From Sthenelais limicola (Eukaryota; Annelida; Polychaeta; Phyllodocida; Sigalionidae): a stretch of DNA of 64,000 nucleotides. The DNA lies in assembly GCA_942159475.1 (NCBI GenBank), contig OW804096.1:141780951-141844950 (forward strand), given 5' to 3'. The notes below the pieces were generated by a model, which did no database searches, was not told where the DNA came from, and saw only the letters and a list, made by a program, of their open reading frames with translations. Both the position numbers and the translations under genes were made by a program. How positions within the stretch are numbered: position 1 is the stretch's first letter; every line of letters starts with the position of its first letter. Positions 40,637 through 51,238 of this stretch are shown here, piece by piece.

Positions 40637-40914
40637 ATACTTTTTAGATATAGTAGAAAAGGTCCAACTAAAATTACACAATAGGGGAGTGTGTGAAGAA
40701 AAGGAGATTAACAGTTTTTGAAAGGGAAACGCCTCTAAACATCCTTGCAGGACAGTAAATTTGTTCTTTTAATTTGTTTAAATAAATATTGGCTTCTAAT
40801 AAATAAAAGTAAATAAAAATAGATACATGATCCTGACCGACATGTAGAATGACCTCAAATGACCTTTGGCACTTGTATGTTTTGGTTGGGTGGCTGCCTT
40901 ATTACAATGCATAA

Positions 40915-41149
40915 GGGTCAAATCGCCAGAAAATGTACAATTGGCCTTCACAAATCCTCTCAAATAACCCAGATTTAAGTCGAAAATCAGGTTTGAAATA
41001 CAGTTTAACATAACCAGACAGATTTATCGAATGAATACACTACAGAATATACTCAGATATACCTAGTATTTATCAATTTTCACTCTAATTAAGCAGAATT
41101 TGATAGATGTGTAAAACTGTAGATTGTGCATTTTCTGAAAATCTGAGCC
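40915..41149 (-). mobile_element. F1 MITE copy, subfamily B, variant left end
   Basis: Left end GGGTCAAATCGCCAGAAAAT (alternative type), right end standard with CTGAGCC. Confidence 0.86.
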
Positions 41150-41318
41150 ATTAAAGCTGAAAGGTAACTTAAGGTGACTGACTGACCCATTGAGGAGCGT
41201 GGAATGGTCGAGGCACACTTTGCTCTACATTTAATGCTGAGAGAAAAAGGGAGGAGGGAACAAATGGGTTTGGGGGGAATAAAAGAAGGAGAAGAGTGAG
41301 GGAGAGATAGAAAAGAAA

Positions 41319-41737
41319 TGTGATCCGTTTTAGGAAAATAAGTCATAAGTCGCAAAATATAGATTTTGAGATATCGCCATATTTGAAAAGATGAGATCAA
41401 GGGGATTCCAATGATACTAAACAGTCTAATAATCTAATAAGTATTTCTAGATTTTAAGTTTGATATTTGTATTTTTGAATAAAAAAGATAACAATATTTT
41501 TGGGGGTCAATAAACAATAAAGTAACTAAGTATACTCCATATAAGGACCTTTAAAACGAAAGGATTTATTACATACATTGTCATGAAATTTGATACATCG
41601 ATCGATATAACTATAGGTGATAAACTCCCCAAATATCAGAACAAATCAAATATCAAATAAAGTGATCTTGTAAAATAAACACTTTCAAAAATATAATTTT
41701 TGCGACTTGTGACTCATTTTCCTAAAACACGTCACAA
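41319..41737 (-). mobile_element. F3 MITE copy, full length
   Basis: Ends TGTGATCCGTTTTAGGAAAA and GACTCATTTTCCTAAAACAC. The pair of terminal changes is compensating, so the ends still match each other. Confidence 0.86.
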
Positions 41738-42150
41738 ATAGTGACACACACAAGAAGGGAGACTAGGTGAAGAGGGGGGAGAAGTAAGTCCAAGGAAAGG
41801 GGGTGGGGGCAGAGAGAGTGTGAGGAAGAAGGAAGAGAGGAAAAGGAAGGAAAGAGAAAGAGACGGGGGCCATATGGAAGAGTTGAAGACTAGAAAAGAA
41901 CATCAACGCAAGAGAGTGACAAGAAGAAAAAAGAGTGACATAAAAAAGAGGGAGACAAAGATGATGAGCTAGATATCAACAGAAGTGAAAGCCATCAAAA
42001 GAAGAAAGGGATTAAAACGGAAGAAAGGGACCGAAACAGAGAGACATCAAGAGGCGAGAAGGACATCAGGAGAAGATATATATTCATATATTAAGGAAAG
42101 AGAGGGATATTAAGGAAATAAAGGGAACAGAGGAACTTCAGGAGAAGAGA
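41738..42150 (+). repeat. Degenerate purine-rich tract
   Basis: A/G-biased sequence (GAAAGAGACGGGGG, GAAGAAAGGGAC) without a clear unit. No gene. Confidence 0.6.
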
Positions 42151-42154
42151 GGGA

Positions 42155-42221
42155 AAACCATTAGTGCAGTAGGCGTCCAATCATTGACATACCATTCTAG
42201 GCTCTGGGCCTAGCCTGTAAA
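42155..42221 (+). mobile_element. F2 right-end fragment
   Basis: ACCATTAGTGCAGTAGGCGT, CCAATCATTGACATACCATT and GGGCCTAGCCTG. Confidence 0.72.
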
Positions 42222-42302
42222 AGTATTTCATCTTTAGTTTTGGACCAATGTTAACTCAGAAGTTTAGAAACAACTTAATAAGCATTAAGAACATTATTAC
42301 CA

Positions 42303-42567
42303 GGGTCAGATTTTCAGAAAATGCACAATCTACAGTTCTACACATCTATCAAACTCTGCTAAATTAGAGTGAAAATTGATAGATACTCGGTATATCTGAG
42401 TGTATTACGAATAAAAAACATCTTATCTTATCTTATTCTGTATTGTATTCATTCAATAAATATGTCTGGTTATGTTGAACTGTATTCTGAACCTGATTTT
42501 TGCCTTAAATTTAGGCTTTTGAGAGGATTGGTGAAAGCCAATTGTACATTTTCTGAAGATATGACCC
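42303..42567 (+). mobile_element. F1 MITE copy, subfamily B, with a tiny insertion
   Basis: Standard ends. The interior word GTGTATTCTGTATTG is split by about 28 bp (42408-42435) that reads AATAAAAAACATCTTATCTT. Confidence 0.86.
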
Positions 42568-42812
42568 ATTATTACAAAGTCCCTGTGGAATGGTCACCTA
42601 TCACTTAACTTCCTAAGAGGTGAACACCATTTGGCAAGCTTACAAAAGCAGGACATTTTTTAAACAACAATATATAATGCCAAGTGGCCCAGTTTGCTTG
42701 AATACAGGCTGACCCAGTTACCTATTTCCGATGAATAATTAAAAAAAAACGACTTATAATGTTTATGGTTGGTAACTTTGCTTCCGTGATTCATTCATTT
42801 TAAAGGTGATAT

Positions 42813-43049
42813 GGGTCAGATTCTCAGAAAATGTACAATTGGCAGCTGTACACATTTAGTAAGTCCTGCTAAATTAAGCTGCAATTTGGTCAATACTAGG
42901 TAAATTCGAGTATATTTGGTATTGCATTGCTTCTGGCAATCTGTTTGGGTTAGGTTGGACTGTATTTTGAACTTTATTTTCGTTTAAAATGTGGGTTATT
43001 TCAGAGGATTGGCGAAGTTGAATTGTACATTTTTTGAAAATCTGACCCA
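42813..43049 (+). mobile_element. F1 MITE copy, subfamily A
   Basis: Full length with small changes in both ends (GATTCTCAG and TTTTTTGAAAATC). Confidence 0.87.
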
Positions 43050-43202
43050 TGAAATACCACCACTGAGAGCCAAAGCTTTTTACCAATGACACATTTTTAT
43101 TGTGTTCTGGATTCTAAGGGATGTTTACAGAAGGAAAGAGTGCTAAAAAAAGGACGTTATGTAAGCTTTAAATTGCTATCATTATTTGCATATTGTAGGT
43201 CA

Positions 43203-43800
43203 ATGGGGGATTTGCATAGCCGCCATTTTGAATCTTTATTCGTGTGGAGTTATGGGACTAATGGTACATATATGTGATATGTTTTAGGAAAATGAGTCAT
43301 AAGTCGCCAAAATTAGATTTTGAGTTATCATCATATTTGAAATGAGGAGATCAAGCCGATTCCAATGATAGTAAACATTAAGGACATTTTGATAAGTATT
43401 TCTATATTTTAAATTTGATATAATTTTTTTAAAAAAAGAGTTTGCAATATCTTTGGACAATTACAAGTAAAGAAGCTATATATATACTCTATAAAGCAAG
43501 GGTTCTTATAAATATTCTACTTTGAAAAATGTCAATTTTGCGACTTGTGACTCATTTTCTGAAACACACCACACATATAATCTATAGAAAACATTACATG
43601 TTCACCATGGAATATTTATCAATGTTCTAATGTTAATATCCATGGGTTATAATACATGTTTCCATGACACAAGTCCCCATCTTTCCCATCATGCATCTGG
43701 TTTTTATAGAATGTATACATAAAAGCTATGATATTTGTAAAATGATCCTTGCAATTTTGGATAAAAGTTTTCAGATTTCAGATTTCAACAGAATCCATCC
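43203..43800 (+). mobile_element. F4 copy interrupted by F3, running into the gap
   Basis: The left part is 43203-43268 (TGGGGGATTTGCATAGCCGC). F4 resumes at about 43579 (AATCTATAGAAAACATTACA) and continues to AACAGAATCCATCC at the gap edge. Its right terminus must lie in the N run or be lost. Confidence 0.82.
43271..43578 (-). mobile_element. F3 copy nested in F4, internally deleted
   Basis: Both ends present (TGTGATATGTTTTAGGAAAA and GACTCATTTTCTGAAACACA). About 90 bp of the centre is missing. ATAT-type flanks. Confidence 0.82.
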
Positions 43801-44000
43801 NNNNNNNNNNNNNNNNNNNNNNNNNNNNNNNNNNNNNNNNNNNNNNNNNNNNNNNNNNNNNNNNNNNNNNNNNNNNNNNNNNNNNNNNNNNNNNNNNNNN
43901 NNNNNNNNNNNNNNNNNNNNNNNNNNNNNNNNNNNNNNNNNNNNNNNNNNNNNNNNNNNNNNNNNNNNNNNNNNNNNNNNNNNNNNNNNNNNNNNNNNNN
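43801..44000. other. Assembly gap (200 N)
   Basis: Exactly 200 N, a conventional placeholder. Frames crossing it are meaningless. Confidence 1.
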
Positions 44001-44288
44001 GCCTGGTTCTAGCAGCCGTAGACATGCCAAAGGACCACAACCCAATGATCTAAAGGCTTTAGCCGCCTTTTCTGGGGTTTTACTATCATTAACAACAATT
44101 TATAAATGATTTCAAAGCAAAATGATCCAGTGGAAAGCCATGATCTTCCGTTTTGAGCAGTAAATATTGTTTTTTATTTTCGTTGATGTAATGTAATTTC
44201 ATTGATACAACTGTCCCGGCCATCCCAACAAACGGCGACTAAACTGAGGCAGGACAAAGAGAGGGAGCGAGAGGGACACAGGGGAGAG
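44001..44288. other. Unassigned sequence
   Basis: No family or gene recognised. Confidence 0.3.
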
Positions 44289-44336
44289 TAGTCCAGCCCA
44301 AACCCTCAGTATGTCAGTGATTGAACGCCTAATGTA
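44289..44336 (-). mobile_element. F2 left-end fragment
   Basis: AGTCCAGCCCAAACCCTCAG then GTCAGTGATTGAACGCCTAA. The rest is lost. Confidence 0.68.
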
Positions 44337-44394
44337 CGCTGAAACTTCTGGATCCCTTCAGTTTACACCATCACATTCAGCAACAAACACATAT

Positions 44395-44598
44395 GGCTGA
44401 AATCGCCAGAAAACGTACAATTCGCTCTCACCAATCCTCTCAAATAACCCACAATTAATGCAAAAATGAGGTACAAAGGGTAAAACCGAATATACTCAAA
44501 TATACATGGTGTTAACGATTTTTCTGACTAATTTAGCAGAATTTACTAAATGTGTTGATTTGCAAATTGTACATTTCCTGACGATCTGACGATCTGAC
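44395..44598 (-). mobile_element. F1 MITE copy, diverged, variant ends
   Basis: Left GGCTGAAATCGCCAGAAAAC, right TCCTGACGATCTGAC with a duplicated GACGATCT. Short internal deletion. Confidence 0.75.
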
Positions 44599-44682
44599 AT
44601 CTTCTTATCGATTTCAATATCTCTTTGAGCTCGTGAACAAACAATGTTTTGTTTGGGTGTGCAGAATTGTATTTTGAACCCC

Positions 44683-44890
44683 CAGTCTAGGCCCAAACTT
44701 GAGAGAGTCCCTTCAAATGAAGGGAAAGCCTCTCGCCTCAAACCACAAAGAGACATTATAATTCCATTGAGACCTCAAAATGTCATTATATTCCCATTGA
44801 GACGCCTAGTTCTAGGACAAGAAACCGATTAGCGAGGTCGGCTGACATGTATATCATTCTTATCTGATCTGAGGGTCTGGACCTAGAGTG
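44683..44890 (+). mobile_element. F2 MITE copy with 4-bp TSD
   Basis: Full length, from CAGTCTAGGCCCAAACTTGA to GGACCTAGAGTG. CCCC on both sides. Preceded by GAATTGTATTTTGAACCCC, possibly an F1 scrap. Confidence 0.87.
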
Positions 44891-44914
44891 CCCCATTTAT
44901 GTATTTAATGTGTT

Positions 44915-44966
44915 TGCGTGGGTTGGTAAAGGCGAATTGTACATTTTCTGGCAACCTGATTCATAT
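44915..44966 (+). mobile_element. F1 right-end fragment, variant end
   Basis: GGGTTGGTAAAGGCGAATTG then ACATTTTCTGGCAACCTGAT. Confidence 0.62.
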
Positions 44967-45008
44967 GACAACCTATCTCTATGATTAATTTAAAACCTTA
45001 CAATACAT

Positions 45009-45072
45009 GGGTCAGATTTTCAGAAAATGTACAATTGGCAGATCTACACTTTTTGTGAATTTTGTTATTTAG
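45009..45072 (+). mobile_element. F1 left-end fragment truncated by a G run
   Basis: Begins with a perfect GGGTCAGATTTTCAGAAAAT, and similarity ends at TTATTTAGGCGG. Confidence 0.75.
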
Positions 45073-45123
45073 GCGGGGTGGGGGGGGGGGAGGGGGGGGG
45101 GGGGGGAGGGGGGGGGGCGGGGC
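45073..45123 (+). repeat. Poly(G) tract
   Basis: About 50 bases, nearly all G with single A or C interruptions. Quadruplex-prone; the length is unreliable in assemblies. Confidence 0.85.
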
Positions 45124-45126
45124 TCA

Positions 45127-45324
45127 TCACTTATAGCTATATCAATCGATGTATTAAATTTCAGGACAATCTAGGTAATATATCCTTTCGGTTTAAAGGT
45201 CCTCATATGGACCACATTTAGTTACTTTGCTGTTTATTGACCCCAGAAATAATCGAAACTTTTTTTTTCAAAAACGAAAATATCAAACGTAAAATATAGA
45301 AATACTTACTAGATTATTAGACAT
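45127..45324 (+). mobile_element. F3 central fragment
   Basis: ATAGCTATATCAATCGATGT to TAGAAATACTTACTAGATTA. Lacks both ends: G-tract on the left, F1 copy on the right. Confidence 0.78.
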
Positions 45325-45552
45325 AGATCTTCAGAAAACGTACAATTCACCTTCACCAATCTTCTCAACTGACCCAAATTAAGAGGAAAATCAGGTTCAA
45401 AATACAGTTCAACATAACCAGACAGATTTATTGAATTAATACAATACAGAATACACTCAGATATACCTACTATTTATTTATTTTCACTCTAGTTTAGCAG
45501 AATTTGATAGATGTGTAGAACTGTAGATTGTGCATTTCTGAAGATCTGACCC
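45325..45552 (-). mobile_element. F1 MITE copy, subfamily B
   Basis: The right end GAAGATCTGACCC is intact; the left end has lost GGGTC (ATAGATCTTCAGAAAACG). Confidence 0.83.
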
Positions 45553-45651
45553 ATGTAGAGCCTATTCAATAACGGGAGAAAGGAATTGTCATAGACAACA
45601 ACTATTTCAACCGTTCAGAGACACATCTCTAACTCTGATGCTTCATCCTAT

Positions 45652-46120
45652 GGGTTAGATTTTCAGAAAATGTACAATTAGCAGATCAACATATTTTGTA
45701 AATCTGGTAAATTGGACTGAAAATCATCAATACTAGGTATATATGGGTCAGATTTTCAGAAAATGTACAATTCACCTTCACCAATCCCCTCAAATAACCC
45801 ACATTTCAGACAAAAATAAAGTTTCAAAATACAGTTCAAACCTAACCAAACAGATTGCTAGAATCAATGCAATGCCAACTATACTCAAATTTACCTACTA
45901 TTGACTAAATTGCAGTCTAATTTAGCAAAATTTACTAAATATGTACAGCTGCCAATTATACATTTTCTGAAAATCTGACCCACGTATGGGTATATTTGGT
46001 ATTGCCTTGATTCTGTTTGGTTATGTTGAACTGTATTTTGAACCTGATTCTTGTCTTAAATTTGGGTTATTTGAGAGGATTGTTGAAGGGCGAATTGTAC
46101 ATTTTCTGAAAATCTGACCC
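45652..46120 (+). mobile_element. Older F1 copy, split by a younger F1
   Basis: Pieces 45652-45745 and 45982-46120. Left end GGGTTAGATTTTCAG, right end AATCTGACCC. Without the insertion the interior reads ACTAGGTATAT then GGGTATATTTGGTATTG, as in other copies. Confidence 0.88.
45746..45981 (-). mobile_element. Younger F1 copy nested in F1
   Basis: Full length, subfamily A. TA lies 3 bp outside both ends (TA-tat-GGGTCAG and CTGACCC-acg-TA). Confidence 0.9.
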
Positions 46121-46129
46121 CTATACAAG

Positions 46130-46500
46130 TTCTCCCCGAAGAACACCCGCACTCAAGTTATGCGGGACAGACTATAGACCACTAAGTTGTGTTTTACTAG
46201 TCATAATGACAGTCATTAGGAGAACGCTCGCTCTGCCTACCTCCCCAATACACCCGCCTGTCTCAAAGACAACAATGAGCGAGGCAGAAACCGGAAGTTG
46301 CGACAAGCACTTCCGGTTATACTCAGCGCTTCTATATTCTCGGTTAGTGGAAGGCCGCTTAGTGATGAAAGAAAGAAGAACAAATAATAAGGAAATAGCA
46401 AAAGAATGTCTATCTCTGAACAGAATTAGGTCTAGGTTATCTTTTTTGGGACGACTATTATATTGCGCATCCACATGCAGGTGACTTGATTTGAGATTTG
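46130..46500 (+). promoter_or_regulatory. Candidate host promoter/5' exon with paired ETS sites
   Basis: A non-repetitive island with more CpG than its surroundings. Two perfect ETS-family cores in inverted orientation, CCGGAAGT (46291-46298) and ACTTCCGG (46309-46316), lie 10 bp apart. A 69-codon frame opens at the ATG at 46275 (MSEAETGSCDKHFRLYSALL) with an acceptable ACAATGA context and stops near 46484, close to an AG/GTGACT donor-like word near 46480. No family recognised. This is weak evidence for a gene start, and no downstream exon could be identified. Confidence 0.3.
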
Positions 46501-46521
46501 AAAATTGCGTCGCCACCTTTG

Positions 46522-46733
46522 CAGTCTAGGGCCCAACTTGAGAGAGTCCCTTCAAATGAAGGGAAAGCCTCTCGCCTCAAACCACAAAATGCCATTATAA
46601 TTCCATTAAGACCGCAAAATGTCATTAAAATCACATTAGGATGTCTAGTCTTGGGCTGTGAAACACATCAGCGCAGTAGGCGTCCAATCACTGACATACC
46701 ATTCTTTCTGGTCTGAGGGTTTGGGCCTAGAGT
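46522..46733 (+). mobile_element. F2 MITE copy
   Basis: Full length, from CAGTCTAGGGCCCAACTTGA to GGGCCTAGAGT. The TSD is not clear. Confidence 0.87.
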
Positions 46734-46976
46734 AACATGGTAATTCGGAAATGATTTTGATTCATTTGTGTTATTTTTGGATATGTTTTGTATGTTTAAT
46801 TGTTTATTCTGGCTTAAACATTATTCTCAGTCAGATAGTGAATCTATATTAAACTTTACAAGGAATTACAAAAAAGAGAACCTACTTACAAATACAGAAG
46901 TCAAATGAAATATAAGATATAATAACTGATTATGATAGTGTAGGGGGGACTAAACGACTAAACGAGGTCCACTTAA

Positions 46977-47190
46977 CAGTCTAGGCCCAAAGTTGAGAGA
47001 GTCCCTTCAAACGAAGGTAAAGCCTCGCGCCTCAAACCGCAAAGTGTCATTATAATTCTATAAGGACTGCAACAGGTCATTATATTCCCATTAAACGCCT
47101 AGTCATAGGCCAGAAAACCGATTAGCGAAGTAGGCGTCCAATCACTTACATTACCATTCTTATCTGATCTGAGGGTTTGGACCTAGAGTG
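46977..47190 (+). mobile_element. F2 MITE copy with exact 4-bp TSD
   Basis: Full length, CAGTCTAGGCCCAAAGTTGA to GGACCTAGAGTG. TTAA on both sides. Confidence 0.9.
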
Positions 47191-47463
47191 TTAACTTAAA
47201 TCACCCTAATGTATGAGTAGATCTTGACGGTGGAAAAATTCTATAGTTTTGGAAGATGCATTTAATTCGTTTGAATATATTCAATATTAAAATATTTATG
47301 TCAAGTCAAATATGAAAAGTAGCATGTGGCAGCATTAACATTTAAAAAGCCGTTTTTATCTATGCTCCCTTTGATGAATAAAATACTAAAAAACAAACCG
47401 AGGCAAACCCCATTATATTAACTAAATGTTCTGATTCCACTGCCTCCAATACACCTGATATAT
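47191..47463. other. Unassigned AT-rich sequence
   Basis: No family or gene recognised. Confidence 0.3.
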
Positions 47464-47699
47464 GGGTCAGATTTTTAGAAAATATACAATTGGCAGCTGT
47501 ACACATTTAGCAAATTCTGCTAAATTGTGCTAAAATATGATACATTTTGGGTATATCTGACTATATTTGGTATCGCATTGATTTAGAGTTTCAGTTCTGT
47601 TATGTTAAGCAGCATTTTGAAGCTCATTTCTGTCTTAAATTTGGGTTATTTGAGACGATTGGTGAAGGCGAATTGTACATTTTTTGAAAATCTGACCCA
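47464..47699 (+). mobile_element. F1 MITE copy, subfamily C
   Basis: Full length with slight end changes (GATTTTTAGAAAATAT and TTTTTTGAAAATC). Confidence 0.87.
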
Positions 47700-48626
47700 T
47701 ATCTCTTTTTACCACTCTAGACAGCGGAAATTGATTTCTAAGAGGCATAGCTGAACATATGAGAGAGATTATCTCTTATCTATCACAGATTATTATCTAT
47801 CATAGCTCTCGTGTGACGTCAGAAAATATTTATCATAACCTTGATGGGACGCTGGAGGAAGGGCATAGATTAAAAATGTCCAAAAATAAAAAAAAAAGTA
47901 AAACAATGTTTTGGGTAAACAACATTAATCTGCTGCCTCGCAAAAACATGTCAGTACAGAAAGGATAAGTTATAGATTGTGAGTTACTTGTATTAAAACT
48001 GTTATAACTTAATCCAAGAATTTGAAGTCGAATCGGCCAAGAATACATGGCTGCCGGTGGGCGATAATAAGTGAAGCCACCGCCAGTATTTAGGAATTCG
48101 CTGGGACTACGATGTGGTCCAGTCAAAATCCTCCAACATTTTGGTAAAATATTGTTTTCAAGGGTTGGGAAGAAACGGAACAAAAGATTGTTATAGCTTA
48201 TAGCTTGCTCAGCTCCTTCTCATACCCACTCCCACCTCTTGAAATGTTACAAAGATAGATATGATTCTTCTTCTTTTCTTTACTCATATGTCCATCTTTA
48301 AAAATTGATAAGTACCTTGGTCTATGGTATATTAACCCGTATACAATTGTTATCATCCTTTCATGAATTATATAGAAACAACACAACAGAGACGTATGAG
48401 AGAGTATAAAAATGCTAAATTGTAAGCGGCGTTTATTTCTGCAAGTATTTTCTTGTTAATTTTCTGAAAATAAAAACGTTTAAAAAAAATATATCAGATC
48501 GGTATGCCTCCCTCCTTAATGGCTTTCCCAGCACAGGTGTATGCCAACTAATGGGAGTTTTATGGGATTTGCATTCAGAAATGAGAGGTATCCAGCTCAT
48601 CGCAAAGCCACCTGAAACTCCCATTC
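47700..48626. other. Unassigned sequence
   Basis: The minus-strand frame at 47833-48183 and the plus-strand frame at 47759-47968 overlap each other, and neither has a recognisable domain. 48430-48490 again has TTTATTTCTGC plus an A/T-rich run, like a minus-strand retroposon end. Confidence 0.35.
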
Positions 48627-48821
48627 TGTCTAGGCCCAAAGTTGAGAGCGTCCCTTCAAACGGAGGGAAAGCTTCTCGCCTCAAACCGCAAAGTGCATTA
48701 TAATTCCATTAAGACCGCAAAATGTCATTATATTCCCATTAAACCGCCGAGTTCTAGGCCAGGAAACCAATTAGTGAAGTAGGCTGACATACCATTCTTA
48801 TCTGGGTTTGGACCTAGAGTG
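48627..48821 (+). mobile_element. F2 MITE copy
   Basis: Nearly complete. The left end has one change (TGTCTAGGCCC), with a short deletion before TGGGTTTGGACCTAGAGTG. Confidence 0.85.
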
Positions 48822-48838
48822 ATAAGGACGACAGTTGT

Positions 48839-48894
48839 TGACCTACTCCAGGATCGGGAAAGCCATTAGCCCAGGAGGCTCTAGACTGGCACAA
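48839..48894 (+). mobile_element. F2 right-end fragment
   Basis: GACCTACTCCAGGATCGGGA, AGCCATTAGCCCAGGAGGCT and CTAGACTGG, 18 bp after a full copy. Confidence 0.65.
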
Positions 48895-49140
48895 TTTTAT
48901 TTTTTTTCAGCTGTCGCACAATTTTATTGTGGGAAATGTAGACGCATTTATTTTGAAGCCAAGGAAAGACAAACATTACAAGTAAGAGTAATACATTTTC
49001 CCAATCTTCCTTAGGCTGCCAATGATGACCTTTTTATCCTTAAATCAGAAATCGCCATATTCAACAGCTCCGGAGGCATAGCACCCTAGACTACAACAAT
49101 CAACACGGTCGTGGCGAATGTCACAATTGTTACTTTCAGA

Positions 49141-49175
49141 TGGGTTTTGGATTGGATTGGATTGGATTAACTTTT
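49141..49175 (-). repeat. (GGATT)n LINE-tail-like repeat
   Basis: Four GGATT units followed by AACTTTTATTTCG. Read in reverse this is AATAAA-like sequence with an AATCC pentanucleotide tail. Confidence 0.4.
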
Positions 49176-49242
49176 ATTTCGATATTTCATGGCTATAAGA
49201 CAACTACTCCAGCAGAAGGGAGGTTTACAAGCTGACTTATGT

Positions 49243-49483
49243 GGGTCAGATCTTCAGAAAATGTACAATTGGCAGCTGTACACATTTAGTAAATTCTGCT
49301 AAATTAGGCTGCAATTTGGTCAATACTAGTTTTAGGTACATTCAAGTATATTTGGCATTGCATTGATTCTAGCAATCTCTTTGGTAAGGTTGAACAGTAT
49401 TTTGAACTTTATTTTTGTATGAAATTTGGGTTATTTGAGAGGATTTGTGAAGTTGAATTGTACATTTCCTGTAAATCTGACCC
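49243..49483 (+). mobile_element. F1 MITE copy, subfamily A
   Basis: Full length with a 5-bp internal duplication (ACTAGTTTTAGGTACATTC). TA lies 3 bp outside both ends. Confidence 0.88.
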
Positions 49484-49607
49484 TTATATGTGTTAAAAAC
49501 TATTTATTATTAGATGTAGAACGTTCCGTCGAAAGAACTGTCTCTGACTGAGACGAGAGGCCTATTTTCATAGACCTTATGTATATCAAGGTGAAAATAA
49601 AGTTTCA

Positions 49608-49643
49608 AAAATGATGATAATAATAATAATAATATTATTATTC
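49608..49643. repeat. (ATA/ATG)n microsatellite
   Basis: GATGATAATAATAATAATAA after AAAATAAAGTTTC, which may be a retroposon tail. Confidence 0.6.
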
Positions 49644-49696
49644 CCCACCAACACAGTTCCCTCATCATCCCTTCGATCATTTCTGCTACTCTATAT

Positions 49697-49934
49697 GGGT
49701 CAGATCCTCAGAAAATGTACAATAAGCCTTCTCCAATCCTCTCAAATAACCCAAATTTACGACGAAAATCAGGTTCAAAATACACTTCAACATAACCAGA
49801 CAGATTTATTGAATGAATAAAATACAGAATACACTCGGATATACCTAGTATTTATCAATCTTCACTCTAATTTAGCATAATTTGAGTAGAGATGTGTAGA
49901 ACTGTAGATTGTGCATTTTCTCAAAATCTGACCC
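49697..49934 (-). mobile_element. F1 MITE copy, subfamily B
   Basis: Full length. Ends GGGTCAGATCCTCAG and CTCAAAATCTGACCC. Confidence 0.87.
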
Positions 49935-50187
49935 GTCTGTATGATATTCTGAAGGCATTTCACAAGGCACTGTGCATTCCAGGGAGGGTTTCTAGGAGGC
50001 GGACATGACCAGTACCTCACCTAAACCATAAGGTTCTCCTTGTCCTTCTCCTCCGGGCCCCAGGAATTCTGCCTCCACTATTTGCCCTCAACCCCTTGCC
50101 CTTGCCCCCACCCACCCATCCCGCCTCCTCCCCAGCCCAGAAATAGGAAGCATAATACCCTGGAATGTCAATAGAGAACTTGTACGT

Positions 50188-50424
50188 GGGTCAGATTTTC
50201 AGAATATGTACAATTGGCAGCTTTACACATATAGTTAATTCTGCTAAATTAGGCTGAAATTTGGTTAATACTAGCTAAATTTGAGTATATATTCGCCATT
50301 GCATTGATTCTAGCAATCTGTTTGGTTAAGTTGAACTGTATTTTGAACTTTATTTTCGTCTGAAATTTGGGTTTTTTGAGAAGATTGGTGAAGGTGAATT
50401 GTACATTTTCTGAAAATCTGACCC
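50188..50424 (+). mobile_element. F1 MITE copy, subfamily A
   Basis: Full length. TA lies 3 bp outside the left end (TA-cgt-GGGTCAG). Confidence 0.88.
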
Positions 50425-50503
50425 ATACATACATTGATAGATTGAAAAATGTTTATTTGGCTGAAAGAAGTGTAACAATAATAGTTACATAATAAGAGAT
50501 GTT

Positions 50504-50717
50504 CAGTCTAGGCCCAAAGTTGAGAGAGTCCCTTCAAACGAAGGGAAAGCCACTCGCTTCAAACTGTAATGTCCCATTATAATTCCATTAATACCGCAAA
50601 ATATCGTTATATTACCATTAAAACGCCGAGTCCTAGGCCAGGAAAGCGACCGGCGAAGTAGGCGTCCAATCACTGACTTACCATTCTTATCTGATCTGAG
50701 GGTTTGGACCTAGAGTG
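50504..50717 (+). mobile_element. F2 MITE copy with exact 4-bp TSD
   Basis: Full length, CAGTCTAGGCCCAAAGTTGA to GGACCTAGAGTG. TGTT on both sides. Confidence 0.91.
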
Positions 50718-50774
50718 TGTTGGGAAGAAGGTCTGCCTGAACAGAAATTTACGCCTATAACAAATTAACTAAGT

Positions 50775-51053
50775 GGGTCAAGTTTTCAGAAAATTTACAA
50801 TTCGCCTTCACCAATCCTTTCAAAAACCCACATATAAGACAGAAATGAGCGTCAAAATGCAGTTTAACATAACAGAACTGAAACTTTAAACCAATGCGAT
50901 ACCAAATATACTCAGATATACCCAAAATTTATCATTTTTTTAGCAGAATTTGGGAGAAATTACTAAATACTATTGGCCAAATTGCAGTCTAATTTCGCAG
51001 AATTTACTTAATATGTAGAGCTGCCAATTGTACATTTCCTGAAAATCTGACCC
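50775..51053 (-). mobile_element. Chimeric F1 copy (C then A)
   Basis: 279 bp. C-type up to ATTTATCATTTTTTTAGCAG. It then repeats the distal region with an A-type version (ATTGGCCAAATTGCAGTCTA) before a normal right end. Confidence 0.82.
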
Positions 51054-51238
51054 AAGTACATCTAATCGCTTATCAAGGTAGATGGAAATGTAATTTGCAA
51101 TGACAATGATAGTAAAACATATACCAAGAATACATTTCAAATAACTTTTATCATTTATATTCTAGCTACAATCACAATGTACCCAATGTACCTTTTTAAA
51201 TGTAAGATTTTCTACTTTTTCTTGAGTTCTTGTCATAT

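Noticed and set aside
43664..44053. Frames of 86-129 codons spanning the N run
   Set aside because: Most of each frame is undetermined sequence.
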